Source: Cladopsammia gracilis (lineage: Eukaryota > Cnidaria > Anthozoa > Scleractinia > Dendrophylliidae). Taken from it: a DNA stretch of 64,000 nt. The stretch lies in assembly GCA_022457155.1 (NCBI GenBank), contig JAJGOT010000493.1, positions 566,001-630,000 on the forward strand, read 5' to 3'. Made by a program: the position numbers and the translations under genes. The notes below the pieces were generated by a model that saw only the letters and a list, made by a program, of their open reading frames with translations, had not been told where the DNA came from and did not search any database. Below are positions 13,201 through 26,000 of this stretch, piece by piece. Position 1 is the first letter of the stretch. Each line of letters opens with the position of its first letter.

Positions 13201-16200
13201 ACCCCTCTGTGGGGCATAAAGGGACTTTCCCCTTTTTACTGGGCCACGCCCAATGAAACCGCCCTCGGTCACTTCAGACTCTGAAGGCAATACAGAAGAA
13301 ACGTTTTCGTCCTTGCGGTGTCCAGATCTTGAGGAATCACCTGGGAATACAACGGTAATATAGGTTCGGTTATCCCAAAGAAAAACTAAAATTGAAATTT
13401 CAGACTATATGTGCTTGCTCCAAAGAGAAACACTACCTGGTCTACACTTTATTTTACAAGCCAGAATGTGGAGGTTTGATTCAAAAATGAGAAACGGCTA
13501 AGATTAAAACATAGATATAATTTGGAGCAACACTTGTAAAACTAGATCTTAAAACCTAAGATCGGTTCCCATACAAAATCTCCAACAAGCACCAACAACA
13601 ACAACAACAACAACAACAATTTATTTAAAAACAAGAGGCTAAACATAGCCTATACTCATGCGCATGAGACTCTAAGACGGGTTTATTGAAGCTACCAATT
13701 TTTCTGTAGTCGCTTTGAATATTTAATTTATGATTCCTGATCAAACCCACACTAGTGTAATACTTCCCAAACGTTAACCGTAAATTATTACTATTACATT
13801 GGGTTATTCCAGAAAGAATCCTCCACCCCCCCCCCCCCCCCCCTCACCGACGGATGGCAAGATTGTTTGACCCCTCCCCCCCTCCCCCTCCCGCCTGGAT
13901 TTCCAAGCCAAGAGACCCCTTCCCCTACCCGGATTTCCAATAAGTTTGTGGAAGCCCTAAATTTACAGGTAATGATAAAAATACATGTAATCGGATTCAC
14001 GAGATTCTACTTTTATAATGTGAAAACTGTGGTGATGAGTGCTATAAATTGGTGAAACATTTTAATAAAAATAAATATTGCGTGACACATCATGAATCCT
14101 GACCCCCCCCCCCCCGTTTGATTTCAAGACCAAATCGAAATGAAATTTTTCTATAAAGCTAGTCCTTTAAATAACTGCTTTGATTTTGCCATGTATTAGT
14201 TTTTTCCAAGCTTCACAGTTTTTTCAAAGTGTTGTCGCAAATACACTTCTTTCATATATGCAAATTTCGTGTGGAATGTAATTCGATCGCGTGATGCTTT
14301 CATATGATCATGAATCCAAAATATTTGTTCTAAAGGTCCAAACTTTTTAATGAAACTCATATTTCCTTGAATGAAAATGTTTTTTCCTTGAACAAAAGAG
14401 TTAAACGCTTATCAGAATTCAGTGATTTTCTGCTTCCGGAAGGCTTAGCGATTTATATATCCTTATTGCAGTGCGCAGCGCTGGCGTCTGCGAATTATAT
14501 TATAAACATCACAAAATAATGTTTACATTCAGCAACCTGCCATATTATATCTAGTGTTTTCTAAAATTTCCGACTTTTCTTGTGTATATAGAATGCCATT
14601 CTTATCCGTAAAGATGATTCGCATAATGTTTTCGCGAATCAAAAAATCTTGAAAGCAAACTTTATTTCAGAAAGCGCTATTTAACTTAATTATATTTAAA
14701 TACTAGCGTCCCTTTACCGTGATTATTGACTTCACGAAGAAAACATTCGAACAAGATTGCGTCTAATGTTTCCCAAACCGTGACTGCATTCTGTTACATT
14801 TGAAAAGACTACTTTTAAAAGCAATAAAGTCAGTAAGCGACCGGGTTATTTTTTTCAATTTTAGTAATTCTCAAAACTGTATTACGCGACAGTCCGTTGA
14901 TTCTGTGTTAAGAGTGCACAAAAGCTCACAAAAGCAACTTTTTCTCGGTCTAGAATAACAAGTATGACACAAAGAAAAAGTCAATCACAAATTGATATCA
15001 ACATACATTCTCACCGAAAAATGAAATTTCTTTTATAGTAAAGTCCCTCGCCTGCTTGAAAATTCTTTAAAACTCCGTTTCTTCGGATTTGATCGCCCCC
15101 CGCACTGATAAAACTTGAAGCAAGATTTCGTCGCCCGTCGCTTACAGCTCTCCTTTTTCTCCACTACAGCGGCTTCTGAGTATTCTTTAAAGCTTTCTCT
15201 TTCCATTTTGAGTATTTTGAATGTGTGTTATTATTCCGACAAGACAAAGAAAACCAAGCACATGCCGAGCGCGGCAGACATTTTTGTGGAATTTTTATGT
15301 GACCTGCGACCCGGTTAGTAATAATATATGCGTGCATAAATTTGCATGCACTAATATGACAAAAACAAGAAGAAACGCCACTCATTTTATACCTCATGCG
15401 CTTACTGCGCATGAGTACTAATAAAACAAATTATATTAGCAACCCGCAAATAACTAAAGTTAATCGTGGCGGGTTGCTGCACGCTAAACAATTACAGGAG
15501 CTCACTATAAAATAATTGACAGATAACAATAAATACGAAAATAAGGAATAGATAATTTATGATTAGTTACTGTAACAACAACCACATCAACTTCAGTTTA
15601 AACTAATAGGACATGCTGTACCGCCACCCCCCCGACCCCACCCCTTCATCGATCTCCGAGAGCTACACGCAAGTTTAATGGTTTTTCCAACCTAAATAGG
15701 AAAATAAAGGCCTTTCATCTACAAACAATTAAATGTTTAATAAACAATTAGCGTTAACGCCTTCGGCCTTCGTTTTCAATGGATTACGCTTGAACAAGAA
15801 AAAAAGAAAAGAAACTGAAACACATATGTGTGGACGGAAAGCGATGAAATAAGCACGCTCGAAAAAAATCCTTGGCACGGGGAATGGAATTGAATCGCTC
15901 CATGTCATGTTTGCGTATGATCACTGCATTAGATCGCTGAGCACTTTTTTTTGTCATCGATCGTTTAAACGAAAGGTAAGAATTAAAAGCAATAGTAAAG
16001 TCGTATAACAGTTGGCGATTTTAAAGAGGAACAGACTAAGCTTATATATTTTTGAAACCGTTCCAGCGTTTTTTTCTCTTGTGTTATTTAATGATCTGAA
16101 TAAAAATTTCACGCTCAAATAACACGGACGCATAACGAAAGAACTTACCTTGTGCAAGAAATGAAAACGCGAACGCAATCAAAAATATCCAAAGATACTT

Positions 16201-16203
16201 CAT
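7247..16203 (-). CDS. Type I membrane protein of unknown family, left-arm copy (six exons, 3' end not found)
   Basis: Predicted exons on the minus strand: 16203-16149, 13340-12544, 10350-9983, 9273-9101, 8509-7947 and 7357-7247. Lengths (55, 797, 368, 173, 563, 111 nt) and phases match the right-arm copy exactly, and every junction is GT/AG. The product begins with a hydrophobic leader (MKYLWIFLIAFAFSFLAQ), continues as a hydrophilic acidic ectodomain, and has RQKR before a transmembrane helix of about 25 residues near residue 383. A basic, probably helical cytoplasmic tail follows. All six exons stay open, so this is not an obvious pseudogene. The two candidate terminal exons of the other copy lie outside the arm and have no partner here, so this gene either ends differently, perhaps off the window, or is truncated. 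The family is not recognised and no function is assigned. Confidence 0.65.
8574..9101 (-). repeat. Tandem ~145-bp units made from exon 4's end plus intron, left arm
   Basis: The last ~55 bases of exon 4 and its donor region are repeated. Junctions reading CTGAAGG (complement of CCTTCAG/GT) fall at 8669, 8814, 8959 and 9100, spaced 145, 145 and 141 bases. The right arm has two fewer units, and the arm length difference here (290) is exactly two units. Extra units carry a donor-like end but no acceptor that keeps frame, so they probably do not add exons. Confidence 0.8.
11278..12500 (+). repeat. Kilobase interspersed repeat, copy A (TAGCGGAGCAC family)
   Basis: Begins TAGCGGAGCACTCGCCGGGC, includes GCGGGCGCG blocks, and ends CGCTGTTAGGCTCTGCCTA followed by TATATA. 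It lies in the intron between exons 2 and 3 of the left-arm gene. Other copies: 18985-19676 (internally deleted), 32131-33748, 44643-45895 and part of 13634-15418. There is no coding capacity and no clean terminal repeat, so the class is unknown. Confidence 0.75.
13590..13620. repeat. (CAA)n microsatellite
   Basis: Mirrored as (TTG)n at about 17881-17899 with fewer repeats. Confidence 0.85.
13634..15418. mobile_element. 1.8-kb left-arm insertion, repeat related to the TAGCGGAGCAC family
   Basis: The right arm runs straight from the TTG repeat through TTTGTTTTATTA, while this arm has about 1.79 kb between the same flanks. The ends carry ACTCATGCGCATGAG and GCGCATGAGTACTA. Inside are poly-C tracts (about 13826-13843 and 14103-14115), a GGCTTCTGAGTATTC segment shared with the kilobase repeat, and a stretch that matches 42905-43195 inverted. 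It lies in the intron between exons 1 and 2. Confidence 0.65.
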
Positions 16204-16469
16204 CTTTTATCCATACTCTCTCATCTCAGTAAGACTTTGAAAATCTTCTGGATAAAATGTTTCATTACTTTTACGTCATAATGACAAATGCCGATGAGAG
16301 GCGTGCGTGCGCGCGCCGTGTTTAGGTCAACACTCGTGCCCAGATTTCACTCGTGCTTGTACTAAAACACCCGATTCGCGTATAATTAACCGCATATAAG
16401 CGGGTGTAATTAACATCAAATTACCACATGCAAGCGGTTAAAGTAGGCCCTATTTACCTACTGAGAAAT

Positions 16470-16805
16470 GTTCTTTATATTACTGAAGTACACGAGAGCA
16501 GAACCTTAGAAATAAGAGAAAAGAGCTCCAGTTTAGCACTGATCTGCAGTGTTTAGGGCTAAGCACTGATTTGAAAAAGGTTAGCTTTCATATATGGTTA
16601 TGGGTAACTCCATAAATATGTTCCTGACAGCTAGCCCTCGTTGGTGTAGTGGATATGGGTATTAGTTATGAAGCAAACGACTCGGGTTCGAGGCATACAC
16701 CCTTCTGATGTTTTTCTTTCTTTTACTCCAAAATAGTAGTTTTACTTTATGTAAAATGTTCAAGTGAAAGACAAAAGCCAGTTTCAGATCAGCTCTATTT
16801 TCGTT
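16470..16805. other. Palindrome spacer, unique to the centre
   Basis: A 336-bp stretch between the arms that has no mirrored partner. It contains a tRNA-like sequence at about 16634-16702 and otherwise AT-rich DNA. The arms resume on both sides with a motif around ATTTCTCAGTAGGTAAA. Confidence 0.8.
16634..16702 (+). repeat. tRNA-like (tRNA-derived) sequence in the spacer
   Basis: Contains TGGTGTAGTGG (A-box-like) and GGGTTCGAGGC (B-box-like) about 35 bases apart, the layout of an internal RNA polymerase III promoter. The beginning CCCTCGTTGGT resembles a tRNA-Asp 5' half, but I cannot close a proper acceptor or anticodon stem. A tRNA pseudogene or SINE head is more likely than a working tRNA gene. 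Confidence 0.4.
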
Positions 16806-17076
16806 ATTTCTCAGTAGGTAAAAAGGGCCTACTTTAACCGCTTGCATGCGGTAATTTGATGTTAATTAGACTCGCTTATATGCGGTTAACTATGCGCGAA
16901 TCGGCTGTTTTACTATAGTACAAGCACGAGTGAGATCTGGGCACGAGTGTTAACCTAAACACGGTGCGCGCACGCACGCCTCACATCGGCATTTGTCATT
17001 ATGACGTAAAAGTAATGAAACATTTTATCCAGAATATTTTCAAAGTCTTACTGAGATGAGAGAGTATGGATAAAAG

Positions 17077-20000
17077 ATGAAGTATCTTTGGATATTTTTG
17101 ATTGCGTTCGCGTTTTCATTTCTTGCACAAGGTAAGTTCTTTCGTTATGCGTCCGTGTTATGTTAGCGTGAAATTTTTATTCAGATCATTAAATAACACA
17201 AGAGAAAAAAACGCTGGAACGGTTTCACGAATATATATATAAGCTTAGTCTGTTCCTCTTTAAAATCGCCAACTGTTATACGACCTTACTATTGCTTTTA
17301 ATTCTTACCTTCCGTTTAAACGATCGATGAAAAAAAGTGCTCAGCAATCTAATGCAGTGATCATACGCAAACATGACATGGAGTGATTCAATTCCATTCC
17401 CCGTGCCAAGGATTTTTTTTTTGAGCGTGCTTATTTCATCGTTTTCCGTCCACACATATGTGTTTCAGTTTCTTTTCTTTTTTTCTTTTTCTTGTTCAAG
17501 CGTAATCCATTGAAAACGAAGGCCGAAGGCGTTAACACTAATTGTCTATTAAACATTTAATTGTTTGTAGATGAAAGGCCTTTATTTTCCTATTTAGGTT
17601 GGAAAAACCATTAAACTTGCCTGTAGCTCTCGGAGATCGATGAAGGGATGGGGTCAGGGGGTGGCGGTACAGCATGTCCTATTAGTTTAAACTGAAGTTG
17701 ATGTGGTTGTTGTTACAGTAACTAATCATAAATTATCTATTCCTTATTTTCGTATTTATTGTTATCTGTCAATTATTTTATAGTGAGCTCCTGTAATTGT
17801 TTAGCGTGCAGCAACCCGCCACGATTAACTTTAGTTATTTGCGGGTTGCTAATATAATTTGTTTTATTATTTGTAAATAAATTGTTGTTGTTGTTGTTGG
17901 TGCTTATTGGAGATTTTTTATGGGAACCGAGCTTAGGTTTTAAGATCTAGTTGTACAAGTGTTGTTCCAAGTTATATCTATGGTTTAATATTACCCGTTT
18001 CTTATCTTTGAATCAAACCTCCACATTCTGGCTTGTAAAATAAAATGTAGACCAGGTATTGTTTCTTTTTGGAGCAAGCACATATAGTCTGAAATTTCAA
18101 TTTTAGTTTTTCTTTGGAATAACCGAACCTATATTACCGTTGCATTCCCAGGTGATTCCTCAAGATCTGGACACCGCAAGGACGAAAACGTTTCTTCTGT
18201 ATTGCCTTCAGAGTCTGAAGTGACCGAGGGCGATTTCATTGGGCGTGGCCCAGTAAAAAGGGGAAAGTCCCTTTATGCCCCACAGAGGGGTGCAGAAATG
18301 ATTTCATCAAATACCAAGGATGAAATCATATCAAAAAAAATACAAAGTCTGTCAACGAGCATCGATGCAGAAAAGTCTCCTTTTATGAAAATGGTACATC
18401 TGTTGTATTCACAACCACATCTGTTTGATGCTGTAACAAAGGCATTTAACGATGCAAACCGTCACTCACTTAAGGTGAAAGATGTACTGGAAGATGGCTT
18501 AACCGCTAATCATGGGAAGACTGTGACTGAGAGAAGGCAACCAGGAAACGGTCGAGTTAATGGAGGTTTTCAGCCACAGTTACGAGGAAGTGTTCATCAA
18601 AAATCTCCTGTACTGGACACTGGGGATTTTTTGATCGAGGAGCCAGGATTTGGTTATGACAAGGAAGTATCACGGCAACTGAAATCAAGGCAATATCCAA
18701 ACCAAATCCTGCAGGTTGAAGACGAACCGATGGGTGAAGGTGAACTGGAACCAGGCGAGTGGGGATCTGGAGAGTCTCCTACAGACGATAAGGTTGAACT
18801 GTTATCTGACAATGACAGCTCCTCAGGTGCTTTTGTGTTCGGTGATGACGAAGGCGGTGAGACGGAAAGCTTTACTTCAGGACAAGAAAGATATGAATCG
18901 GAATACGCAAGTGGGTTTAAAGAAACCGACTCTCAGAGGAACATAAAGGTAAATTTAATTCAAGTATTGTATAAGACTGCTACAATTATAATATATATAG
19001 GTAGGCAGAGCCTAACAGCGTAGCACTTTGAACTAGCTTAACTAAGGTGAAACTTAACTAAGGTGAAAGGTTGGAAGCACAAGAATTAATTATATATAAG
19101 ATTGACGACCGAGCTATTTTTCAATTTTAGTAATTCTTAAAAAACAGTAAGCTTATTACCCGACCGTCTGCACAGTACATTTTATAGACCGTAGAAACGT
19201 TCACAGAAACAACTTTTCTCTGTCTATAGAATAACAGGTACGACTACTTTCCGAATAAAATACAGTTTTTGTTTGTCAAAAATTGTCCAAGAAACTGATT
19301 TGGAAATCAAAATTGCAAAAATATACAAACATATTTGCGTAAGGCAACGCGAGTGAAGACAGAAAATCTAAGTGTTGTTTTGTTTACATAAAATCGCTTT
19401 TCAATCTATGTAATGAAAGAACAAACACATGAAAATGGACAACACAATCTTCTTTCGAAAACTTTTATTCAAATCTCCATTAGTTTATGTTTAAAAGCAA
19501 AATACGTACCATTTATAGCGCATCAACGCAGAGCTGCCCTCGATGAAATTCAAGATAACAACACGACTTAATTTGAGCACGTTACATAAACATGTTTCCA
19601 AACCTGCTAAGAACACAAGGGAAAACTCAATCAAAAATTGATATCAACATAAATTTTCATCGAAAAATGCGATTTATTTAAAAAAAAAAAAACATTAAAT
19701 AGATATGATCAAGGTTGAAATGCGCGATCTTATCTAAGCATTATTTTAATACAATTTTATCACATTTTATTTTATTCCTAACTATGATTTTGATGAACAG
19801 TCTCGTCTATTGAGACTGCAATGATCCTGAAGATAATTCGTTTTATAATAACAACTGAGCAGTCATCATTAGATAAGAGATCGAGGTCAGAGCGAAGTGA
19901 AGTAGGTCAGCTTAAGAGAACAGATTCCCCAAACATGGGCCTCTTTCAAAGATAATTATTTCAAATCGGTCATGATACGTTCAGATATCTGATTTCTTTG

Positions 20001-23000
20001 GAAATAGAGCCCGCGTGGTCAAGACATGTGAACATGAATAAAAATAACCTCACAGCATGGACGCAAACTACAGAACTAATAACAGATTTCAGCATGGACG
20101 CAAACTACAGAACTAATAACAGATTTCAAATGATTATCATGGGACACGGAAATCTGTTTTCTTGCCATATTTACTCTACTGAATTCTATAGGGGTATTAA
20201 GAAAGTGAATGTCACAGTCGACTGGATTTTTAATAAATAGCTGATTTGTCTAATATAAATAAGCCTTTTCCTTTTCATCCTCTTTATAAGAATAATGCTT
20301 ACTTAGAATGAGAAAGAAGTAGTACATCGGAAACGCAAGTTGATACCAAGAAACACTTCATAGTAAAGTTATTTGAATTGAACCAGTATTGCGTGGTGAA
20401 ATTTCCTAAAGATGGCAATGGCAAGGCGCTGAATGAAACAAGTTCGTTAGTAGATTTATTCAATACGCATTATAGTTTAACAGTTTGATGCAAAGATTCT
20501 GAGCTGAGGATATTACTTCAGGAGCACAGAATCCTGTCCACAGTTCAAATGTAATCCTAGTTAATTTCAATTTAATCTTATCCATTCCAAATAATAAAGC
20601 AGCAGGCTCCACCCATTGATGACTATCCAAGCTTCCCTGTGGATGATGAAGACGTAGAGACAGAGAGTACTTCTTCAAGGCAAAAACGAGCTGAAGCAGA
20701 TTACGGAAGCGGTTACCACGAGAGTTCCAAGAGAAATAACAAGATAAACAAAAACAAAGCGTTTACAATGCCCGTTTCCGGTATCCGCTGGAAAGGTTTC
20801 TCCATGGCTCATGTTAGGAGCCGAGATGGCATCGGTAACACAAAGAAAGATAAAAACAAGAAAGGAGAACGAGGAGCAGATGGTGCAGTGACGTCGTTGA
20901 GTATTATTTTCATCCTGGGAGGATTGGTGTTCGTTCTTTTGATGGGTGTCATTCTCTTATTTACGATGTGGTAAGCTATTTACAATGCACCATTGACTGA
21001 CAAAAAACAAACAAACAAACATGTGCTGAGGATCTCAAGCCCAGAAAATGATCCTGTAGTTTAGCAGTTATTCATCTCTCACAGTCTTTCGCGGAAACAC
21101 GAAATAGATAATCTAATAGATATGTGGAGGCGCGGTGGTTAGTGGTTAGTATTTATCTTCAAAAGCTTCCGTAGTTTTTCACATCATTGTGTTGTAAGTT
21201 CTGCCCGACTGATATGTATACAGTACTTTGAATAGTTTTCAAATACAAAATGGCGGATCAGATAGCCGTCTCCTATTGGTTTATCTTTATTCTGTCGCGA
21301 AGGCGGGTCGCATGAAAAATGCGCGCAAGGAGAAATTAAAATTGTCTCCGAGACCTGATACACCAAATAAAAATTTAATTTATTCGGCCTGTCGCAGGGA
21401 CAAAGGTCTGTCTTAGCAACAAGGATTTTTCGTTGCAATGGGCATGTCACACGAATAAGGGAATTGCAGCTGCACCCTGTCCCCGCGTCATGTCTCTGCG
21501 ACCTGTAGCCTGTTGTGTCCTGACCTTAGAGCAAATGGGATAATCTACTGTTGTTTTTTTTAGCAAAAAAGTGTCATTTCCATAATATATGGACCTTGAA
21601 GTGTGTGAACCTCGGGGTGGAGCCAGCAACGTAGACATTTTTACTTAGTACATCCTGGGTATTTTTGTCCGTTTGTAGGCCAATACGGAAGTACTTTGAG
21701 TATTTATTAAGTCGCACGGAAGAGCGGGATGTGGAATCAGGCGAATGTGGTGATGAATTGTCAAGCATCAGAGTTGACAGGAATTATCCTTCAGAAAGGC
21801 TTCCAAGAAATGTTTCAATCACTCATGCTCCTCAGTATGAACAACCTTCAGGTACATTAACTATTACATTGTAGGGAATAAAACATACATACACAAATAC
21901 ATGTATAATATTAGTATGATGATATTGATTACTTTACCGGCTTCCAAGAAATGTTTCAATCCCTCATGCTCCTCAGTATGAACAACCTTCAGGTACATTA
22001 ACTATTACATGGTAGGAAATAAAACATACACACACAGATACATGTATAATATTAGTATAATGATATTGATCAATTTACCGGCTGAAATAATCAAAAATAT
22101 AATACATGCAATGCCCATTTTTCTAAATTACAACAATTCTTGATAATCACAGGTAATGATCCTAAGGGTTATGAACAACCCCGCCCCAGTGGAATGCCAC
22201 AGTCTACCCAAGCAAGTGTTAATCCAACCCAGAGTGGAAAAAGGTCCCCAGAAAAGGTTATTGCTGAAGATAAGAAGCGGGACTCTCGTAATGCTGAGAG
22301 AAGAAAGATAATTCAAAGGGAAACTTCTGCAAGGAGGGAATCGCTTGTTGCTAAACTGTTGGTCGCAAAATCCATCATTGATGGCTATGCTAAAAATAAA
22401 GAGTTTGAGAAGAAAGCATCTGAACAACGTCAAAAGATAAGGAAGTTAAACTCATTTCCTGGGACAACAACTGATCAGTGCGGTGGGCGTAAGTCTTTTG
22501 TAGAGCAATTGCAAAGCGCTTGTTCAATAATAACGCCGAGCTGGAATGACAATGAAAAGATGGAACAGTCCAAGGAGAAATGCCGAACGATCAAGAAGAA
22601 AATTGCTGAAAAACGAAGGTCATCTCTTTTGGATCAAATTCAAGTCGCGAAGGATGAGATTATCGGCTGTGAGAAGAAGTATTCCTACGCACTGCCGTCT
22701 GCTTTAGTAACGGAGGTAATATTAGCTGGGCTCCATTGTTGGTCCGTTTATAATTCTATCTGTTATAAGCTACAGGAAGATGTTAATACAAAACACCCAC
22801 AAACAAACAAACAAAACAAAAATCCCGTAATGAGTATTGGATGGAGGCGCCTTGTGGATTTTTTTCGTTTGCTACAAAGTGAAAACTTGTGGCCCTGCAA
22901 ATAAAGGGTGATTGGTTGAAAACTTAGACACATGAAAGAGTAGGAGAAGCGCAGTCCGATTGCAAAAGAGAACTGTTTTATATGGTCTGAAAGACGATCG

Positions 23001-26000
23001 CTCAATGAAGAAAACAAGCAAGCAAACAAACAAACAAACAAAACACACACAAAATAACAAACAAGCACGCAAGCGCGTTGAAACCGCTAAACCGATAAGC
23101 TCAAATGAAGTTCTTTATTATCTTCTTTTGGGACAAACGAAGTGCCTTCGGCATCTGAAACTGCAACTAAAAAAACATTAAAAACGGTTTTTGTGAAAGT
23201 CGCGGCTTGGATTGTAACCTCATCCATGAGGTGATGCTATTTCGTTGAACAACTTTATTGCCAATTCATTACAGCCTGCTTGATACGAGTCGTGTTTTTT
23301 TTTATCGACAGGTTGAGAATGAAAGTCCCCTTACTGATGACCAGTCAAATGCTGACACAACAAGTTCCAAATGTAACCAAAGCCAAGACGTCGACGATCG
23401 CGAGTTGACAAGATTGTGGGGGGTAAGTGATAGAAATTGTTTTGGACCCAGTAATATGGGTTCTCAGATGCACACGCAGAGATTCCCTGAGGCTTTATTA
23501 CTCGTGGCGCAGCCAACGAGTTGTAAGTCCGCCTCTGAGTTTTCTTTTTTTTTGTGTGTCACATTAGCGCATGCAAATTTATGCACGCATATTTTAGTTT
23601 ATGTCGACGACTATATGGCTTTCAGCCATGAAATACATACCGCAAAATCTCTCCGTGTGTTGACTTAAGAAGCAAAAGAAAGACCTACAGCGTACAATTA
23701 CAAGTTTGCAAGACAATGCAAGTCGTTCATGGATGGATAGGACCGTTTGATGTTGTATTGGCCGCTTATTCCTATGGGATTTTTGTTCCGGCAAGAGTTG
23801 TGTTGCAATTTGCTTAGCGATCGAGCGTCGGCTACTGAATGTGGCGAATGTAGTGGTCTTACTTTTTAACCCGTGAATAAGCGCAAGCGTATTAAATGAA
23901 CGGGTTATCGGAAACGATGGCTAATTCACTCACTCACTTACTCACTCACTCACTCGCTGCTTCCATCACCTGTAAACTTAGTGACGTAATGCTTTGTTAC
24001 GAATGCGTTTCGTAACAAGAACAACGTGAATCCAGCGATATGAATAACCAATTTGTTGTAAACGAATATAAACAACAATAAGCTTAAAGATGTTACGCAT
24101 TTGGAGTCTTTAACGCAACATTTAAATTGCGGGATCTTAAATGATTTTTCAACCGAGTCGACACGCGTTTTGATGCGTAACAATAATTAACAATAACAAT
24201 TATTATTCCTTGTTTTCCTTTAGTTAAGCGTGCGCGAGCCTTAAACGCAAAACCGACGGCGTTTGCTTCACTAAATTACCAGCCTCCGTGTTAGCGGGAA
24301 AATCAAAACAAACTGGTCTGTGTCACTCAAGACTAAATGGCCTAACAAAGTGTGTGAGGCTTTTTCGATATTTTCATTGGTTCCCGAGTAAATCCACTTT
24401 GAAGTGGGACAATAGAAAATTGTTCCATGCGCGTCAAACTTTGGGGCGCCACGATAAAAGTATTTGGAATTTCGTAAAAGCCCCACGCACTTTGGTGCAT
24501 CAATATCCAGCAAACATAATGGCGAAGTTTAGTGAAAATCTGAAAAATCTACATACCCTTTAAATTCATTTGAACAGAGGCCATTCTTGCAAAAATCAAA
24601 CCTCGAGTTTTCAGCCCTGTTTTCACTTAACAATTATTTCATGCGTCAGCGTGCGTATGTCGAGATATTGAGCACGCGGGAAGTTTGGAGAGCACGAAAG
24701 AGGCGTAAGAGTCGCACGAGGCGCAGCCGAGTGCAACTCTAGCCTCTTGAGTGCTCTACAAACTTCCCAAGACCTCAATATCTCAACATACGCACAGCTG
24801 CAGCATGAACTAATTGTTTTATAACATTATCAACGCAGTGTTTCTCGAGGTGTTAGTTTGCTGACGTCATTAGACGTCATATGAAGCACGCTCGCGCTAT
24901 TAAATTTGATAACGTGAAAATTCTAGCTATGTTATAAACCTCATTAAAGCGGCTGTCAAGTGGTCGTGCCGCCAACCAATGAAATGAAACATAGTCAACC
25001 CCCTGAAGAGTATCGTCACACAGCAGTGTATGTAAATTCGATTAACCGCCGATTAATCAAGTTATTCAAAGGGTAAAACCATGGAAAAAGCGGCGACGTT
25101 TCGCGCAACTGCAAACCCAAATCAGCTGCAGAAAGAACGTAACGAAAACGCAGCAAAATTGACGTGGAAACAAACGAGCGCAAAGGGCCAGTGAGAGTTT
25201 TCAAAGAAATGAAAACACAACAGACGACTGGCCGCTGAAATTGACCGAAACGCGCTGGTATAAGTAATAAATGCAAACGAGTAAGCTATTCATACTATTC
25301 ATTCATATAAACTGTTCTTTTACTCTTCGCTGCGGTTCTTTTCACTTGTGATCTCTACAATTCTGCTAACCAAAAATTTCCACTTTGGCTTCAATGGTCA
25401 AATTGTAAATCCTCAGGAATTGGAACAAGCGTAGACGACCGTGTGAAACATGGAAAATGGCCGCCGATAATACGCTATGACGATGCGAAATACTCTCCGC
25501 ATTGCGTTGTAAACAAAATATGCATATAACATGTAATGCGAGATCCCGGATAAAGTTTAGCGGGAAAAGTGCAAGAAGGCGCTGAACTCCGGAATGAGAT
25601 TATCACACCTATAGCTACTTATCAACTATTGGCTGCCGCCGCACTTGGTGAGTTAACTGGGTTATTTTTTTAGTAACCCGGTTAAAATAACCCGGTTAAA
25701 ATAACTCGGTGAAAAGTGAAGTAACCGAGTTTATTTTTCTGAGCGGCCGCACTTCAGAAGGTTGAACTTTGAACGTGAGAGATCATGTTATCATTTGCTA
25801 GCGAGAGCTGCACAAAACAATACGATTAATGAGCGAAAACAATGCCTCTGCATGTGCATTTTACATATTGTTATTCCCTGCAAAACAACATCGGCTGCGG
25901 CCGCACTAGAGTAGTTAACCCGGTTATTTGCAATTAATTAATTAAAATTAACTCGTTTAACAAAATTCCTGATGCGGCCGCGTATTGTTGGTGTTCACTG

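Larger units (their letters stand above)
404..16469. repeat. Left arm of a ~26-kb imperfect palindrome
   Basis: This arm reads as the reverse complement of 16806-26241, with the same exons, MITEs and microsatellites in mirrored order. Summing mirrored coordinates shows where the arms differ in length. The sum is 33280 at exon 1, 31492 at exon 2, 30953 at exon 3, 30662 at exon 5, about 30295 near 6 kb and about 26645 at the outer end. The steps match insertions in this arm: 13634-15418 (about 1.79 kb), about 0.54 kb more of the repeat at 11.2-11.8 kb, two extra 145-bp units near 8.7 kb, about 374 bp near 6.1-6.5 kb, and the transposon 658-4084 plus a local duplication. A head-to-head misassembly of two haplotypes could also look like this. 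Confidence 0.9.
16204..17076. promoter_or_regulatory. Shared divergent promoter region
   Basis: The two start codons face away from each other with 873 bp between them (ATG at 16203-16201 minus and 17077-17079 plus). The sequence next to each start is part of the palindrome, so both copies carry the same proximal upstream DNA, and the spacer lies between them. No clear TATA box was found. Assignment as a promoter rests only on position. Confidence 0.45.

Noticed and set aside
13794..14055. Pro/Gly-rich frames
   Set aside because: Created by poly-C and CT-rich tracts.
21906..22005. Duplicate of the exon 4 end as a real extra exon
   Set aside because: The part after a possible acceptor is 44 nt, which would break the frame into exon 5.
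22716..22904. Extension of the exon 5 frame past the donor (and its left-arm partner)
   Set aside because: A good donor (GAG/GTAATA) precedes it and the next exon continues in phase; the extension is Lys/Asn-rich intron read-through with a (CAAA)n tract.
23523..23668. Extension of the exon 6 frame to 23668
   Set aside because: The two arms differ by an indel in a T-run here, so the frame is not kept, and usable donors come earlier.
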